Shown piece after piece: positions 17,302 through 27,052 of a stretch of DNA of 64,000 nt. Positions within the stretch are counted from its first letter, which is position 1; each line of letters starts with the position of its first letter. The position numbers and the translations under genes were made by a program. The notes beneath the pieces are model-generated. The model searched no databases and was not told where the DNA came from. It saw only the letters and a list, made by a program, of their open reading frames with translations. The DNA comes from Sphingopyxis sp. 113P3 (lineage in GTDB: Bacteria > Pseudomonadota > Alphaproteobacteria > Sphingomonadales > Sphingomonadaceae), in assembly GCF_001278035.1 (NCBI RefSeq), contig NZ_CP009452.1:1087501-1151500 (forward strand), given 5' to 3'.

Positions 17302-18555
17302 TCAGCCTCCGTAGGGTTCGAGCACCAGGTCGCGCGTAACGATGACGCGGGCGGGAAAGCCCGGCCGGATGGTCAGCGTCGGCGCGATGTTGAGCTGGCG
17401 CTGGACGATCTGTTGGCCGGTCTGGCTGATGCTGTCGGAAGCCCCGTTGCGGAGCGCACGCACGATGTCGCTCTCCTGCCCGGACGAGCCCGTCTCGGCG
17501 CCGACGCTGAGCAGGGTCGAGAGTGCGGCCGACTTGAACAGTTCACCCCAATGATAGTCGACGCTGTCTTCCAGTCCGGCAAAGCCCTCGGCATCCGCGC
17601 CTGGCTGGCGCTCGAGCACGATCGAGCGGCCGTTCGGGAAGATCAGGCGATTCCAGACCAGCAGAATGCGGCGCTGGCCGAAGCCGACGCCGCTGTCATA
17701 TTGGCCGACGACGCGGGAGCCCTGCGGGATCAGGAGGATGCGGCCGGTGGGGCTGTCGTAGATGTTCTCCGTCACCTGCGCGGTGATCTGGCCGGGCAGA
17801 TCGGAGCGGATGCCGGTGATGAGCGCGGCGGAAATCACCGCGCCCGCCTGCAGGACATTGGCCGATGCGGGCGATGCCACCCGGTCAGTGGAAACCGTGC
17901 GCTTGTCGGGCGTCTGGTTGAGGAAGGCGAGTTGGCGATCCTGGGCCGAGGGCGTGGCCGGTTGCGGTGCGAGGCCAAGGCTGGCGAGATCGGTCGCGGG
18001 CGCCGTGGCGGGGGCGTTTGCTGATGGGGTGGCGGGCCGCGTCTCGGTGGACGAGAACAGGCGCGCGGTGCGCGCTGCTTCCAGCTCCTGCGCCCGGCGC
18101 TGTTCTTCCGGGCTGGGACCGGGCGGTGTCGCGGCCATGCCCGGCCTCGGAACCGTCCGGCCGCCATTCTGGGCATTGAGAATGGGGCGGCCGAGATCGC
18201 CGGGCAGCGGCGGGCCGAGATGCGGCACGCTCGCATAGTCCTTGGGTAGGCCATTCAGCCCATCGGGCGTGGCGCGGTTGTCGGTGGAATAGAGTTCCTG
18301 TCCCCGATGTCCGTCGTTGCGGGACTGGAGCGCATAGACCAGCGCCCCGCCGACACCGATGCTGGCGACGAGGCCGAGCCCGGCCAGCACCTTGCGCGAG
18401 AGGCGGGTCACGCGCGGCGGCTCGGGACGCAGCCGCATAGGCGCTGCGGGCTCGCCCGAGAGCGGCCGTTCGTCGATGCCATCGTCGGGCCGCGAGGGCG
18501 GAGCCTCAGCGGGCGTCCGGCCGTCTTCCTCTTCAGGATCGCGTGGGTCGCTCAC
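17302..18555 (-). CDS. trbI: TrbI, VirB10-like outer-membrane channel protein
   Basis: 417 residues from GTG 18555, which overlaps the trbG stop (GTGA). A cytoplasmic proline/acid-rich tail is followed by one membrane segment (KVLAGLGLVASIGVGGALVY), a long proline-rich periplasmic linker, and the conserved VirB10/TrbI C-terminal domain (VISAALITGIRSDLPGQITA, then ENIYDSPTGRILLIPQGSRV and PADVE-like strands). It spans the envelope, linking inner-membrane energy proteins to the TrbG outer-membrane ring. The length is normal for TrbI. The frame stays open upstream to 18807, but that extension is shadow sequence inside trbG. Confidence 0.93.
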   Translation of the reverse strand: MSDPRDPEEEDGRTPAEAPPSRPDDGIDERPLSGEPAAPMRLRPEPPRVTRLSRKVLAGLGLVASIGVGGALVYALQSRNDGHRGQELYSTDNRATPDGLNGLPKDYASVPHLGPPLPGDLGRPILNAQNGGRTVPRPGMAATPPGPSPEEQRRAQELEAARTARLFSSTETRPATPSANAPATAPATDLASLGLAPQPATPSAQDRQLAFLNQTPDKRTVSTDRVASPASANVLQAGAVISAALITGIRSDLPGQITAQVTENIYDSPTGRILLIPQGSRVVGQYDSGVGFGQRRILLVWNRLIFPNGRSIVLERQPGADAEGFAGLEDSVDYHWGELFKSAALSTLLSVGAETGSSGQESDIVRALRNGASDSISQTGQQIVQRQLNIAPTLTIRPGFPARVIVTRDLVLEPYGG

Positions 18556-19619
18556 GATGCCGGCCTCCCATCGTTCCGGGAGATGCGCACGCGCTTCTGG
18601 GTCTTGCCCGCGCCGAAGCGCAATTCGGCGGCGGCGAACAGCCGGTCGACGATCATGTAGTTGCCGCGCACGCGGTAGTTCACGAGCTCGGAGGTGTCGC
18701 CTTCCGCGCCGACGACGAACAGCGGCGGCATCTCGCCCTGGCCGATGCCGCGCGGGAACTCGATGAATACCTGCCGGCCATCGTCGAAAGCGCGCAGCGG
18801 CCGCCACGGCGCACGATCGCCGCTCACATCGTAGCGGAAGTTCACGCGCGCCAGATCGATGCCGGCCGAAACCGGCTGGGCCGCCTGCGCCTCGACATTC
18901 TGCCTGCGCAGCGCGATCAGTTGGTCCTGCGGATATTGCCAGGACACCGACGCCATATAGGTCGCCGGCGTCGAGCGCAGTTCCATGTGGTAGGTGCGGC
19001 GATCGGTGTTGATGACCAGGTTGGTCAGCAGTTCGGCCCGGGTCGGTTTCACGAGGATGTGGATCTGCCGCGCGGCGCCGACGCCGCTTTCGGTATCGCC
19101 GATGATCCAGCGCACCGTATCGCCGGCGGCGACCGGGCCTGCGCCGACGAGCTGCTCGCCGGGCTGAAGCGCGATGTCGGTGATCTGGCCCGGCGAAGTA
19201 TAGACCTGATAGAGCGCGCCGCCGACGAAGGGATAGACCTGCATCGCATTGATGAAGCCATCGCGTACCGGCTGAACTCGCGCGGCCGCGTTCGCCTGGT
19301 TGACGCGCACGGTCGGATCCGCGGCCTCGGGTTGCGGCCGCGCGCCGGGAGCGACGGGCTTCAACTGGCCGGGGAGCGGCAGGGGCTTCGGGAGTTCGAC
19401 GACCTGTACCGGCTTGGGCGGTTCGACGGCCTCCACGGCGGGCACGGCGTTATCATAGGAGATTTCAGGCGGCGGCAGGTGGCTCGCGCAGCCGGCGAGC
19501 GCCGACGTGCAAAGCAGCACGAGCAGCAGGCCGGATGTACGGAATGCCGGATTGGCGGGGATGCGGAAAGCCGGACGCCCTGCACTCCAGGGGGCGGCTT
19601 TGCGGAGTGCGGGCGTCAT
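18552..19619 (-). CDS. trbG: TrbG, VirB9-like outer-membrane channel protein
   Basis: A 355-residue protein. A signal segment ends in a lipobox (LLCTSALAGC), so this TrbG is predicted to be a lipoprotein. A proline-rich linker follows, then the VirB9/TrbG beta-rich domain (YQVYTSPGQITDIALQPGE, then HILVKPTRAELLTNLVINTD and ELVNYRVRGNYMIVDRLF). It forms the outer-membrane ring of the conjugation channel with TrbI. ATG 19619 overlaps the trbF stop (ATGA); its own stop overlaps trbI. Confidence 0.93.
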   Translation of the reverse strand: MTPALRKAAPWSAGRPAFRIPANPAFRTSGLLLVLLCTSALAGCASHLPPPEISYDNAVPAVEAVEPPKPVQVVELPKPLPLPGQLKPVAPGARPQPEAADPTVRVNQANAAARVQPVRDGFINAMQVYPFVGGALYQVYTSPGQITDIALQPGEQLVGAGPVAAGDTVRWIIGDTESGVGAARQIHILVKPTRAELLTNLVINTDRRTYHMELRSTPATYMASVSWQYPQDQLIALRRQNVEAQAAQPVSAGIDLARVNFRYDVSGDRAPWRPLRAFDDGRQVFIEFPRGIGQGEMPPLFVVGAEGDTSELVNYRVRGNYMIVDRLFAAAELRFGAGKTQKRVRISRNDGRPAS

Positions 19620-20299
19620 TGTCCAAGCTCCTTCGACCAGTTGATGGCGTTGACGTAGATTCCGAGGGGGTTCTTCTTCAGCGTGTCGGCGTCCCGCGGA
19701 GGCTGCACGCCGACGGTGAGGATGGCCGACCAGCGTTCGGTGGAGGCCAGAGCGCCGTCCTGATAGCGCCGCTCGATCCAGGCGACGCGGAAGCTCGACG
19801 GCGAGGCGCGGATGACGCTCGATACCTCCACCGCCACCTGGCTCTTGCCGACCTTGGCGAAGGGATCGTTCGACCGGGCGTAGTCATTGAGCGCCAAGGC
19901 CCCGGCCTGGGTCGTGAGGTCGTAGGCGCGCAGCCAGTTCTGCCGCACGATGATCGCGTCGGCGGGGATCGAGCGGACCTGTTCGATGAAGCGCGCGAGG
20001 TAGAAGGCGATCTGCGCGTCGTTGGGCTGATAGTCGGCGGTCGCGGGCGCGATCGCCTGTGCGGCCCCCAGCCGGTCGACCTGCACCACCCAGGGCACGA
20101 TCGAGCCGTTCGCCGATTGCCAGACCAGCGCGGCGGACAGGCCCATCGAGAGCGCGAGCGAACCGAAGGCCATGAAGCGCCAGTTGCGGGCCTGCACGCG
20201 GGCGGAGCCGATGCGCTCGTCCCAGACCTGGGCGGCGCGCTGATAGGGCGTCTCGGGCTGTGGGGATTTGCCGTAATGGGTGGCCGGTCGTTTGAACAT
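19616..20299 (-). CDS. trbF: TrbF, VirB8-like inner-membrane channel protein
   Basis: A 227-residue protein. A short cytoplasmic tail (YQRAAQVWDERIGSARVQAR) is followed by a membrane helix near residues 40-62 and a periplasmic VirB8-fold domain ending in NPLGIYVNAINWSKEL, the standard TrbF C-terminus. It nucleates assembly of the type IV secretion channel. It begins 2 nt after the trbL stop and overlaps trbG by 4 nt. Confidence 0.93.
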   Translation of the reverse strand: MFKRPATHYGKSPQPETPYQRAAQVWDERIGSARVQARNWRFMAFGSLALSMGLSAALVWQSANGSIVPWVVQVDRLGAAQAIAPATADYQPNDAQIAFYLARFIEQVRSIPADAIIVRQNWLRAYDLTTQAGALALNDYARSNDPFAKVGKSQVAVEVSSVIRASPSSFRVAWIERRYQDGALASTERWSAILTVGVQPPRDADTLKKNPLGIYVNAINWSKELGQ

Positions 20300-20301
20300 G
20301 G

Positions 20302-21651
20302 TCAGTCGCTTTCCGAGAGGTTGACGGAGGAGCCGCCGCCGTGGCTGTCGCCGCTGCGCACCGCATGGGCCGCGGCCTGAACGCCGTGCGTCATTTGCTG
20401 TGAGCGCTTCATGCGCTTGGCCCAGGCCGGCGGGCCGTCCGGGGAAGGCGCCTGGGCGGCGGTTGGCGCGTCGCCGTCGACCGTACCGGCTGTCGATGAC
20501 CCGCCGGTCGAGGCGAGGGCGGCGCGCGCGCCGGATCGATAGCTCTGTTTCAGACTGTCGGCGGCGCGGCTGGCCGCGCGCTTCAACGGCGATACGGCGG
20601 CCTGGGCGCCCGCGCTGGCGACGTTGCCGAGCCCGGAAGCGACGGCGGACGCGCCCGAGGAGCCGGCCGCGCCCAGGCTGTAGGCGGTCGATGCGCCGCC
20701 GGCGAGCGCGGCTCCGCCACGCGCCGCGGCGGCGGCGCCACCTGCGAGGGCCGCGCCGCCCGAGGCGACGGCGCCCACCGTGGCAGCACCAGTTGCCACC
20801 ATGCCGCCGGCCGCGAGCCCGGTGCCGATCGCAGCGCCGGCGCCGAGTTGCGGGCCACCGGAGACGAGGCCGTTGGCGATGCCCGGGCCGAAAATGCCGA
20901 GACCCAGCAGCGACAACGCGGCGAGCACGATCGCCATGGCCTCGTCGATTGACGGCGTGGCGCCGCCGAAGCCTGCGGTGAACTCGGAGAACAGGGTCGA
21001 GCCGATGCCGATGATGACGGCGAGCACCAGCACCTTGATGCCCGAAGAGATGACGTTGCCGAGCACCCGTTCGGCCATGAAGGCGCTCTTGCCGAACAGG
21101 CCGAAGGGGATCAGCACGAAGCCGGCGAGCGTCGTCAGCTTGAACTCGATCAGGGTGATGAAGAGCTGGATGGCGAGCACGAAAAAGGCGAGCAGGACCA
21201 GCGCCCAGGCGAAGAACATGCAGGCGATCTGGATGAAGTTCTCGAAGAACGACCAGTAGCCCATCAGGCCCGAGATCGAGTCGAGCAGCGGCCGGCCGGC
21301 ATCAAGGCCGGTTTGCGCCACCTTGCCGGGGCGGAGCAGATCGGTGACGGTGAAGCTCGTGCCGGACGCCTTCAGGCCAAGGCCGGCGAAGCTCTCGAAG
21401 ATGATCCGCGCGAGATTGTTCCAGTTGGAGATCAGGTAGGCGAAGACGCCGACGAACAGGGTCTTCTTCACCAGCCGGGCGATGATGTTGTCGTCGGCGC
21501 CCCACGACCAGAACAGAGCGGCCAGCGTTACGTCGATGACGATCAGCGTCGTGGCGATGAACCCGACTTCGCCGCCGAGCAGGCCGAAGCCGCCGTCGAT
21601 GTAGCGGGTGAAGACCTCGAGAAAATGGTCGATAACGCCGGTGCCGCCCAT
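20302..21651 (-). CDS. trbL: TrbL, VirB6-like polytopic channel protein
   Basis: A 449-residue protein. Several membrane helices occupy residues 25-270 (for example GFIATTLIVIDVTLAALFW and LVLLAFFVLAIQLFITLIEF). They are followed by a low-complexity Ala/Gly/Ser-rich region of about 100 residues and a charged, histidine-containing tail. This matches TrbL, the inner-membrane pore component equivalent to VirB6. It lies 2 nt after trbK and 2 nt before trbF. Confidence 0.92.
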   Translation of the reverse strand: MGGTGVIDHFLEVFTRYIDGGFGLLGGEVGFIATTLIVIDVTLAALFWSWGADDNIIARLVKKTLFVGVFAYLISNWNNLARIIFESFAGLGLKASGTSFTVTDLLRPGKVAQTGLDAGRPLLDSISGLMGYWSFFENFIQIACMFFAWALVLLAFFVLAIQLFITLIEFKLTTLAGFVLIPFGLFGKSAFMAERVLGNVISSGIKVLVLAVIIGIGSTLFSEFTAGFGGATPSIDEAMAIVLAALSLLGLGIFGPGIANGLVSGGPQLGAGAAIGTGLAAGGMVATGAATVGAVASGGAALAGGAAAAARGGAALAGGASTAYSLGAAGSSGASAVASGLGNVASAGAQAAVSPLKRAASRAADSLKQSYRSGARAALASTGGSSTAGTVDGDAPTAAQAPSPDGPPAWAKRMKRSQQMTHGVQAAAHAVRSGDSHGGGSSVNLSESD

Positions 21652-21653
21652 GG

Positions 21654-22031
21654 TCAGCGACCTTCCGGAGCGGCCCGTCGCTCCGGGAGGACGGGCGCGA
21701 TGTCACCGGCGGCCGGATCGTTGGCGCCGCCGGGAAACAGGCTGGCCGGTGGCACCGAGGCCGCTGACGGCGTGGATGCCGGTTGCCCGAGAAAGCGCCG
21801 GCGGTTCTCGGCCCAGATCTTCAGGCAGCCCGGATCGCGTGTGCCGGCTTCCCCCATGGCGCTGCACCGGGCGAGATCCGCGCGGAGCGGATCATGCGCC
21901 GGTGCGGAGCGTACCTGCGGGGCGGTGTTGTCGTACCCGTCTTCCTTGCGGGCCATCTCGATGGCGGTCGCTGTGACCGCGACCGCCACGAAGACGACGG
22001 CGCCGAGGCGTGCGAGGGTTTTGCCGTCCAT
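21654..22031 (-). CDS. trbK: TrbK-alt, putative entry-exclusion protein
   Basis: A 125-residue protein. An N-terminal membrane or signal helix (LARLGAVVFVAVAVTATAI) is followed by a conserved RCSAMGEAGTRDPGCLKIWAENRRRF segment with two cysteines. This is the pattern of the alternative TrbK found between trbJ and trbL in this trb type. TrbK proteins reduce redundant entry of the same element into a cell that already carries it. The proline-rich tail is not conserved. Confidence 0.82.
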   Translation of the reverse strand: MDGKTLARLGAVVFVAVAVTATAIEMARKEDGYDNTAPQVRSAPAHDPLRADLARCSAMGEAGTRDPGCLKIWAENRRRFLGQPASTPSAASVPPASLFPGGANDPAAGDIAPVLPERRAAPEGR

Positions 22032-22041
22032 CGCGCCGCCC

Positions 22042-22803
22042 TCAGTTGCCGTTGTAGAACATCTGCGCGTTGCCGGCCTGATAGCCGGTCCCCGGCGTCA
22101 GGAAGCGGCGGCGCTGCTCGCGGCCCTGTTCCGCAGCCGCGGCCCGTTCGGCCGATTGCAACGCCTGCGCCCGGCCGTTGGCGCTGACGACGGCGGTGAG
22201 GTCGGCGAGCTGCTGCGCCTGAAGCGCGAGGAGCTGGTTGCCGGCCTGCGTCGCCTGCAATGCGCCCGTGGCCCACTGGCTCGCCCCGACCAGCGCCGAC
22301 ATCTGGGTGCGGTTGGTGTCGATATTGCCGACGACGGTGGCCTGTACGCGCATGGCGTCCTGGAGGCCGCCCACCGTGTTTTGCCAACGGGTCTTGGCAT
22401 CGGCGAGCAGTTGCGCGTCGGACGCCGACATCGACACATTGGCGTATTTGCTCTGGAACGCCTGGTCGATCTGCTGGACGTCGTAGGCGATGTTCTGCGC
22501 CTGGCTGAGCAATTGCTGCGTGCGCTGGACCGATTGCTGAAGCTGTTGCAGCGACGAGTAGGGCAGGCTCGCCAGATTGCGCGCCTGGTTGATGAGCATC
22601 TGCGCTTCGTTCTGGAGCGAGGTGATCTGATTGGTGATCTGCTGAAGGCTGCGCGCGGCCGTCAGCACGTTCTGCGCATAGTTGGTCGGGTCGAACACGG
22701 TCCATTGCGCCTGCGCCGGCGTCGCCAGCATTGGGGCGAGCGCGACCGGGGTGAGGAGCAGCGCGGCGGCGAGCCGCGCCGCGCGGGAGCGAGGCAAGGT
22801 CAT
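22042..22803 (-). CDS. trbJ: TrbJ, VirB5-like secreted pilus-associated protein
   Basis: 253 residues from ATG 22803, which overlaps the trbE stop (ATGA) and has a GGAG site. A signal peptide is visible (ALLLTPVALAPMLATPAQAQ). The mature part begins WTVFDPTNYAQNVLTAARSL and is mostly glutamine-rich coiled-coil, as expected for TrbJ/VirB5. The frame stays open further upstream, but that is shadow of trbE. Confidence 0.92.
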   Translation of the reverse strand: MTLPRSRAARLAAALLLTPVALAPMLATPAQAQWTVFDPTNYAQNVLTAARSLQQITNQITSLQNEAQMLINQARNLASLPYSSLQQLQQSVQRTQQLLSQAQNIAYDVQQIDQAFQSKYANVSMSASDAQLLADAKTRWQNTVGGLQDAMRVQATVVGNIDTNRTQMSALVGASQWATGALQATQAGNQLLALQAQQLADLTAVVSANGRAQALQSAERAAAAEQGREQRRRFLTPGTGYQAGNAQMFYNGN

Positions 22804-25238
22804 GGTAGTTTCTCCTTCGGGGTGAGCGGCGGGATGAGGTCGACCGCCCAGCCGAGGTCGCGGTGGCGGAGCCAGGCGGCGAGGAAGCCGGCCTGCCCAT
22901 GTTCGGCGGTGAGCCGGGCGATCGCGGCCTGATCGGTCTTGGAAGAGGCGGCGCAGAGCGCGAGGGCGACGTCGGAGAGGCCGAGCTCGAACAGGCGGTT
23001 GCCGCGCCGGGACTGGCAGTAATAGTCGCGCTTGGGCATGGCCCGCGCGATGATCTCGATCTGTCGGTCGTTGAGGCCGAAGCGGCGATAGATCGCGGTG
23101 ATCTGCGGTTCGATGGCCCGTTCGTTCGGCAGCAGCAGCCGGGTTTGGCAGCTCTCGATAATGGCCGGCGCGATAGCGGAGCCGTCGATGTCGGAAAGCG
23201 ACTGCGTGGCGAAGACGACGCTGGCGTTCTTCTTGCGCAGCGTCTTCAGCCATTCCCGGAGCTGGCCGGCGAAGCCCTCGTCGTCGAGCGCGAGCCAGCC
23301 CTCGTCGATGATGAGCAGGGTCGGCGATCCGTCGAGGCGATCCTCGATGCGGTGAAAGAGGTAGGAAAGCACGGCGGGCGCGGCGCCGGTGCCGATCAGC
23401 CCCTCGGTCTCGAACGCCTGGACGGTGGCCGTGCCGAGCTGTTCACGCTCGGCGTCCAGCAGGCGACCGTAGGGACCGCCGATGCAATAGGCGCGCAGCG
23501 CCTGTTTCAGGTCATTGGACTGGAGCAGGACGCAAAGGCCGGTGATGGTGCGTTCTTCGACCGGCGCGGAGGCCAGCGAGGTCAGCGCCGTCCAGACGTG
23601 CTCCTTCACCTCCGGGCTGATGGCGACGCCTTCGCGGGTCAGGATGGCGACGATCCAATCTGCGGCCCAGGCGCGTTCGGGAACGTCGTGGACGCGGGCC
23701 AGCGGCTGGAGGCTGACCGACGTTTGTGAGCCGTCGGAAAGATCGCCGCCGAGGTCGTGCCAGTCGCCGCCCATGGCCAGCGCCGCAGCCCGGATCGATC
23801 CGCCGAAATCGAAGGCGAAGACCTGAGCATCGGCATAGCGGCGGAACTGCAAGGCCATCAGCGCCAGCAGCACGGATTTGCCCGCACCGGTCGGGCCGAC
23901 GATCAACGTATGGCCGACGTCGCCGACGTGGAGGGAAAACCGGAACGGGGTCGAGCCCTCGGTCTTGCCGAAGAGCAGTGGAGGCGCTGCAAAATGCTCG
24001 TCCCGTTCCGGCCCCGCCCACACCGCCGAAAGCGGGATCATGTGGGCGAGATTGAGCGTGGAGATCGGCGGCTGCCGGACATTGGCGTAAACGTGCCCCG
24101 GCAGGCTGCCGAGCCAGGCGTCCACCGCGTTGATGGTCTCCGCCATCGCCGTGAAGTCGCGGCCCTGGATGACCTTTTCGACCAGGCGCAGCTTCTCGTC
24201 GGCGGCGCGTGGATCGGTGTCCCACACCGTCACCGTCGCGGTGACATAGGCGATGCCCGCATAGTCGGCGCCGAGTTCCTGGAGCGCGAGGTCGGCGTCG
24301 GCCGCCTTGTTCGACGCATCGGTGTCCATCAGGACGGACGCCTCGTTGGTCATCACCTCCTTGAGGATGGCGGCGACCGACTTGCGCTTGGCGAACCACT
24401 GCCGGCGGATCTTGGTCAGCAGCTTGGTCGCGTCGGTCTTGTCGAGCAGGATCGCGCGGGTGCTCCACCGATAGGGGAAGGCAAGCCGGTTCAGCTCGTC
24501 GAGGAGGCCCGGCGTGGTGGCGGTCGGAAAGCCGGTGACGGTGAGGATGCGCAGATGCGCCCGCCCGAGGCGCGGCTCGAGCCCGCCCGACAGCGGCTGG
24601 TCGGCCAGCAGAGCATCGAGATAGATCGGCGTCTCGGGAACGCGGACGCGGTGCCGCTGCGTGGAGACGCAGCCATGCAGATAGGTCAGCGTCTCGCCGT
24701 CATCGAGCCACCGGCATTCGGGCATGAAGGCTTCGACCAGGCGCAGCAGCCGGTCGGTGCGGTCGATGAAGCCGCCCAGCGCCTCGTGCGGATCGAGCCC
24801 CTTCTGTTCGCGGCCTTCGTAGAGCCAGCTTTCGGCGCGGGCGGCGTCTTCGGCCGGCGGCAGCCAGGCGAAGGTGAGGAAATAGCTGGACTCGAAATGC
24901 GCGCCGGCCTCCTCGAAATCGGCCTTGCGCTCTGCGTCGACCAGCGCAGAGGCCGCATCGGGAAAATGGCTGTCGGGATAGCGGTTGGAGGGATGGCGCT
25001 GCGCTTCGACGAAGATCGCCCAGCCCGAGCCCAGACGGCGGAAGGCGTTGTTGAGGCGGCCGGCGACCGCGACCAGCTCGGCGGGGACCGCGGAATCGAG
25101 ATCGGGTCCGCGGAAGCGCGCGGTGCGCTGGAAGCTGCCCTCCTTGTTGAGCACGACGCCGGAGCCGATCAGCGCCGCCCAGGGCAGGAAGTCGGCGAGC
25201 CGAGCGTTCTTGTCGCGATATTCGGCGAGATTCATCAT
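22800..25238 (-). CDS. trbE: TrbE, VirB4-like conjugation ATPase
   Basis: 812 residues from ATG 25238 (MMNLAEYRDKNARLADFLPW, the usual TrbE start). Walker A is VGPTGAGKSVLLALMALQF (K454) and Walker B is TLLIIDEGWLALDD. Full family length. It powers assembly of the mating channel and substrate transfer at the inner membrane. It lies 14 nt after trbD and overlaps trbJ by 4 nt. A longer open frame to 25583 is shadow of trbD. Confidence 0.95.
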   Translation of the reverse strand: MMNLAEYRDKNARLADFLPWAALIGSGVVLNKEGSFQRTARFRGPDLDSAVPAELVAVAGRLNNAFRRLGSGWAIFVEAQRHPSNRYPDSHFPDAASALVDAERKADFEEAGAHFESSYFLTFAWLPPAEDAARAESWLYEGREQKGLDPHEALGGFIDRTDRLLRLVEAFMPECRWLDDGETLTYLHGCVSTQRHRVRVPETPIYLDALLADQPLSGGLEPRLGRAHLRILTVTGFPTATTPGLLDELNRLAFPYRWSTRAILLDKTDATKLLTKIRRQWFAKRKSVAAILKEVMTNEASVLMDTDASNKAADADLALQELGADYAGIAYVTATVTVWDTDPRAADEKLRLVEKVIQGRDFTAMAETINAVDAWLGSLPGHVYANVRQPPISTLNLAHMIPLSAVWAGPERDEHFAAPPLLFGKTEGSTPFRFSLHVGDVGHTLIVGPTGAGKSVLLALMALQFRRYADAQVFAFDFGGSIRAAALAMGGDWHDLGGDLSDGSQTSVSLQPLARVHDVPERAWAADWIVAILTREGVAISPEVKEHVWTALTSLASAPVEERTITGLCVLLQSNDLKQALRAYCIGGPYGRLLDAEREQLGTATVQAFETEGLIGTGAAPAVLSYLFHRIEDRLDGSPTLLIIDEGWLALDDEGFAGQLREWLKTLRKKNASVVFATQSLSDIDGSAIAPAIIESCQTRLLLPNERAIEPQITAIYRRFGLNDRQIEIIARAMPKRDYYCQSRRGNRLFELGLSDVALALCAASSKTDQAAIARLTAEHGQAGFLAAWLRHRDLGWAVDLIPPLTPKEKLP

Positions 25239-25252
25239 CGGCGCGCTCCCGC

Positions 25253-25525
25253 TCAGACCGTGAGGTGCGCGGGAATGCGCAGGTGGCGGCGGCCGACATC
25301 GACGAACAGCGGATCGCGCTTGGCCGCCCACACCGCGGCGACGTGGCCGACGGCCCAGATGACGATGCCGACCAGCCAGAGGCGCAGGCCGAGGCCCAGC
25401 GCGCCCGCCAGCGTGCCGTTCATGATGGCGAGCGCGCGCGGCGCGCCGCCGAGCAGGATCGGCTCGGACAGCGCCCGGTGGACCGGCACGGTGAAGCCCG
25501 GCAGATCGTCGGCTCCGCCCAGCAT
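25253..25525 (-). CDS. trbD: TrbD, VirB3-like membrane protein
   Basis: A 90-residue protein. It begins with LPGFTVPVHRALSEPILLGGAPRA, the conserved TrbD N-terminus, followed by two membrane helices (ALAIMNGTLAGALGLGLRLWLVGI, then VIWAVGHVAAVWAAKRDP). It is the VirB3 counterpart that sits beside TrbE. It overlaps the trbC stop by 1 nt (TGATG). Confidence 0.92.
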   Translation of the reverse strand: MLGGADDLPGFTVPVHRALSEPILLGGAPRALAIMNGTLAGALGLGLRLWLVGIVIWAVGHVAAVWAAKRDPLFVDVGRRHLRIPAHLTV

Positions 25526-25857
25526 CAGACCAGCGCTCCGCCGCCGAAGGAGAAGAACGACAGGAAGAAGCTCGACGCCGCAAAGGCGATCGACAGGCCG
25601 AACACGATCTGGATCAGCCGCCGGAAGCCGCCGGACGTGTCGCCGAAGGCGAGCGTCAAGCCGGTCATGATGATGATGATGACCGCGACGATCTTGGCGA
25701 CCGGGCCTTCGATCGACTCCAGGATGGATTGCAGCGGCGCCTCCCAGGGCATCGACGAGCCGGAGGCATGGGCGGGCGCGGCCATCGCCACGGAGAGCGC
25801 GGCGATGGACAGCGCCGCGAAGAGGCGGCGGCGGGCGTGGTGCAGGCTTTGAATCAC
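25525..25857 (-). CDS. trbC: TrbC, VirB2-like pilin
   Basis: 110 residues from GTG 25857, which overlaps the trbB stop (GTGA). A signal sequence ends near AAPAHASGSSMPWEAPLQ. Two hydrophobic helices follow (PVAKIVAVIIIIMTGLTLAF, then IVFGLSIAFAASSFFLSFF), as in cyclic TrbC pilins. It is the main subunit of the conjugative pilus. The much longer open frame upstream is shadow of trbB. Confidence 0.92.
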   Translation of the reverse strand: MIQSLHHARRRLFAALSIAALSVAMAAPAHASGSSMPWEAPLQSILESIEGPVAKIVAVIIIIMTGLTLAFGDTSGGFRRLIQIVFGLSIAFAASSFFLSFFSFGGGALV

Positions 25858-26885
25858 GATGTTTCTCCTTCGGGGCTGGCGGGGATGAGAGCGGCGGCGG
25901 GCTCGCCGCTCCTGGAGACCGGGGCGCTGACGGCGGGCGCGACGCGGTAGTCGCCGTCCGGACCGAGGCCCTCGACGCGGGCGAGTTCGGAGAGCCGGCG
26001 CGCGGCTCCGCGGCCGGACAGCACGGCGACGAGATCGATCGTCTCGGCGATTAGCGCGCGCGGGACGGTGACGACGGCTTCCTGGATGAGCTGTTCCATG
26101 CGCCGCAGCGCGCCGATGGCGCTGCCGGCGTGGATCGTGCCGACGCCGCCGGGATGGCCGGTACCCCAGGCTTTGAGCAGGTCGAGCGCCTCGGCCCCGC
26201 GCACTTCCCCGACCGGGATACGGTCGGGGCGCAGGCGAAGCGAGGAGCGGACGAGATCGGAAAGCGAGGCGACGCCGTCCATGGTCCGCATGGCGACGAG
26301 GTTGGGCGCGGCGCATTGCAGCTCGCGGGTGTCCTCGATGATAACCACGCGATCGGCGGTCTTGGCGACCTCGGCGAGCAGCGCATTGGTCAGCGTGGTC
26401 TTGCCGGTCGAGGTTCCGCCGGCGACGAGGATGTTGGCGCGGGCCGCGACGCCGGTCCGCAGCCTCTCGGCTTGCGTTGCCGACATGATCCCGGCGGCGA
26501 CGTAATCGTCGAGCGTGAAGACGGCGACGGCGGGCTTCCTAATGGCGAACGCCGGGGCGGCGACCACGGGCGGCAGCAGCCCCTCGAACCGCTCCCCCGT
26601 CTCGGGCAGTTCGGCCGACACGCGCGGGGCGCTGGCATGAACCTCGGCGCCGACATGGTGCGCGACCAGCCTCACGATGCGTTCGCCATCGGCCGGCGCC
26701 AACCGCTCGCCGGTGTCGGCCAGCCCTTCCGAGAGGCGGTCGATCCAGATGCGGCCGTCGGGGTTCAGCATCACCTCGACGACCGCGGCGTCTTCGAGGA
26801 ACCGAGCGATGGCGGGGCCGAGCGCGGTACGCAGCATCCGCGCGCCGCGCGCCCATCCTTCCGAATTGTTCCGAGAAATCGCCAT
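25854..26885 (-). CDS. trbB: TrbB, VirB11-like conjugation ATPase
   Basis: A 343-residue protein. Walker A is [17 protein letters not shown] (K162), followed by [12 protein letters not shown], the Asp box [12 protein letters not shown] and the His box [10 protein letters not shown], all hallmarks of VirB11/PulE ATPases. It is the first gene of the trb operon. Its 5' leader (26886-27052) holds an 8-bp inverted repeat, CATCCCCG (26888-26895) and CGGGGATG (26929-26936). A weak TTGAGC...TTTTAA promoter-like pair (spacing 18) lies around 26938-26967 on the minus strand. I could not settle the transcription start. Confidence 0.95.
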   Translation of the reverse strand: MAISRNNSEGWARGARMLRTALGPAIARFLEDAAVVEVMLNPDGRIWIDRLSEGLADTGERLAPADGERIVRLVAHHVGAEVHASAPRVSAELPETGERFEGLLPPVVAAPAFAIRKPAVAVFTLDDYVAAGIMSATQAERLRTGVAARANILVAGGTSTGKTTLTNALLAEVAKTADRVVIIEDTRELQCAAPNLVAMRTMDGVASLSDLVRSSLRLRPDRIPVGEVRGAEALDLLKAWGTGHPGGVGTIHAGSAIGALRRMEQLIQEAVVTVPRALIAETIDLVAVLSGRGAARRLSELARVEGLGPDGDYRVAPAVSAPVSRSGEPAAALIPASPEGETS

Positions 26886-27052
26886 TCCATCCCCGTTTCG
26901 GCCGGGGAGACATCGAACGGTTCCCGGACGGGGATGATTAAAAGAGCCAGAAATCAGGCCGGCTCAACAAGGATTTGCGAGTGTAGTGGCCTGGCGTGCA
27001 AATACAGGAGAACGGCGGGATCGGCTCGGTCGGCCTGACCCCACGGCGTTCT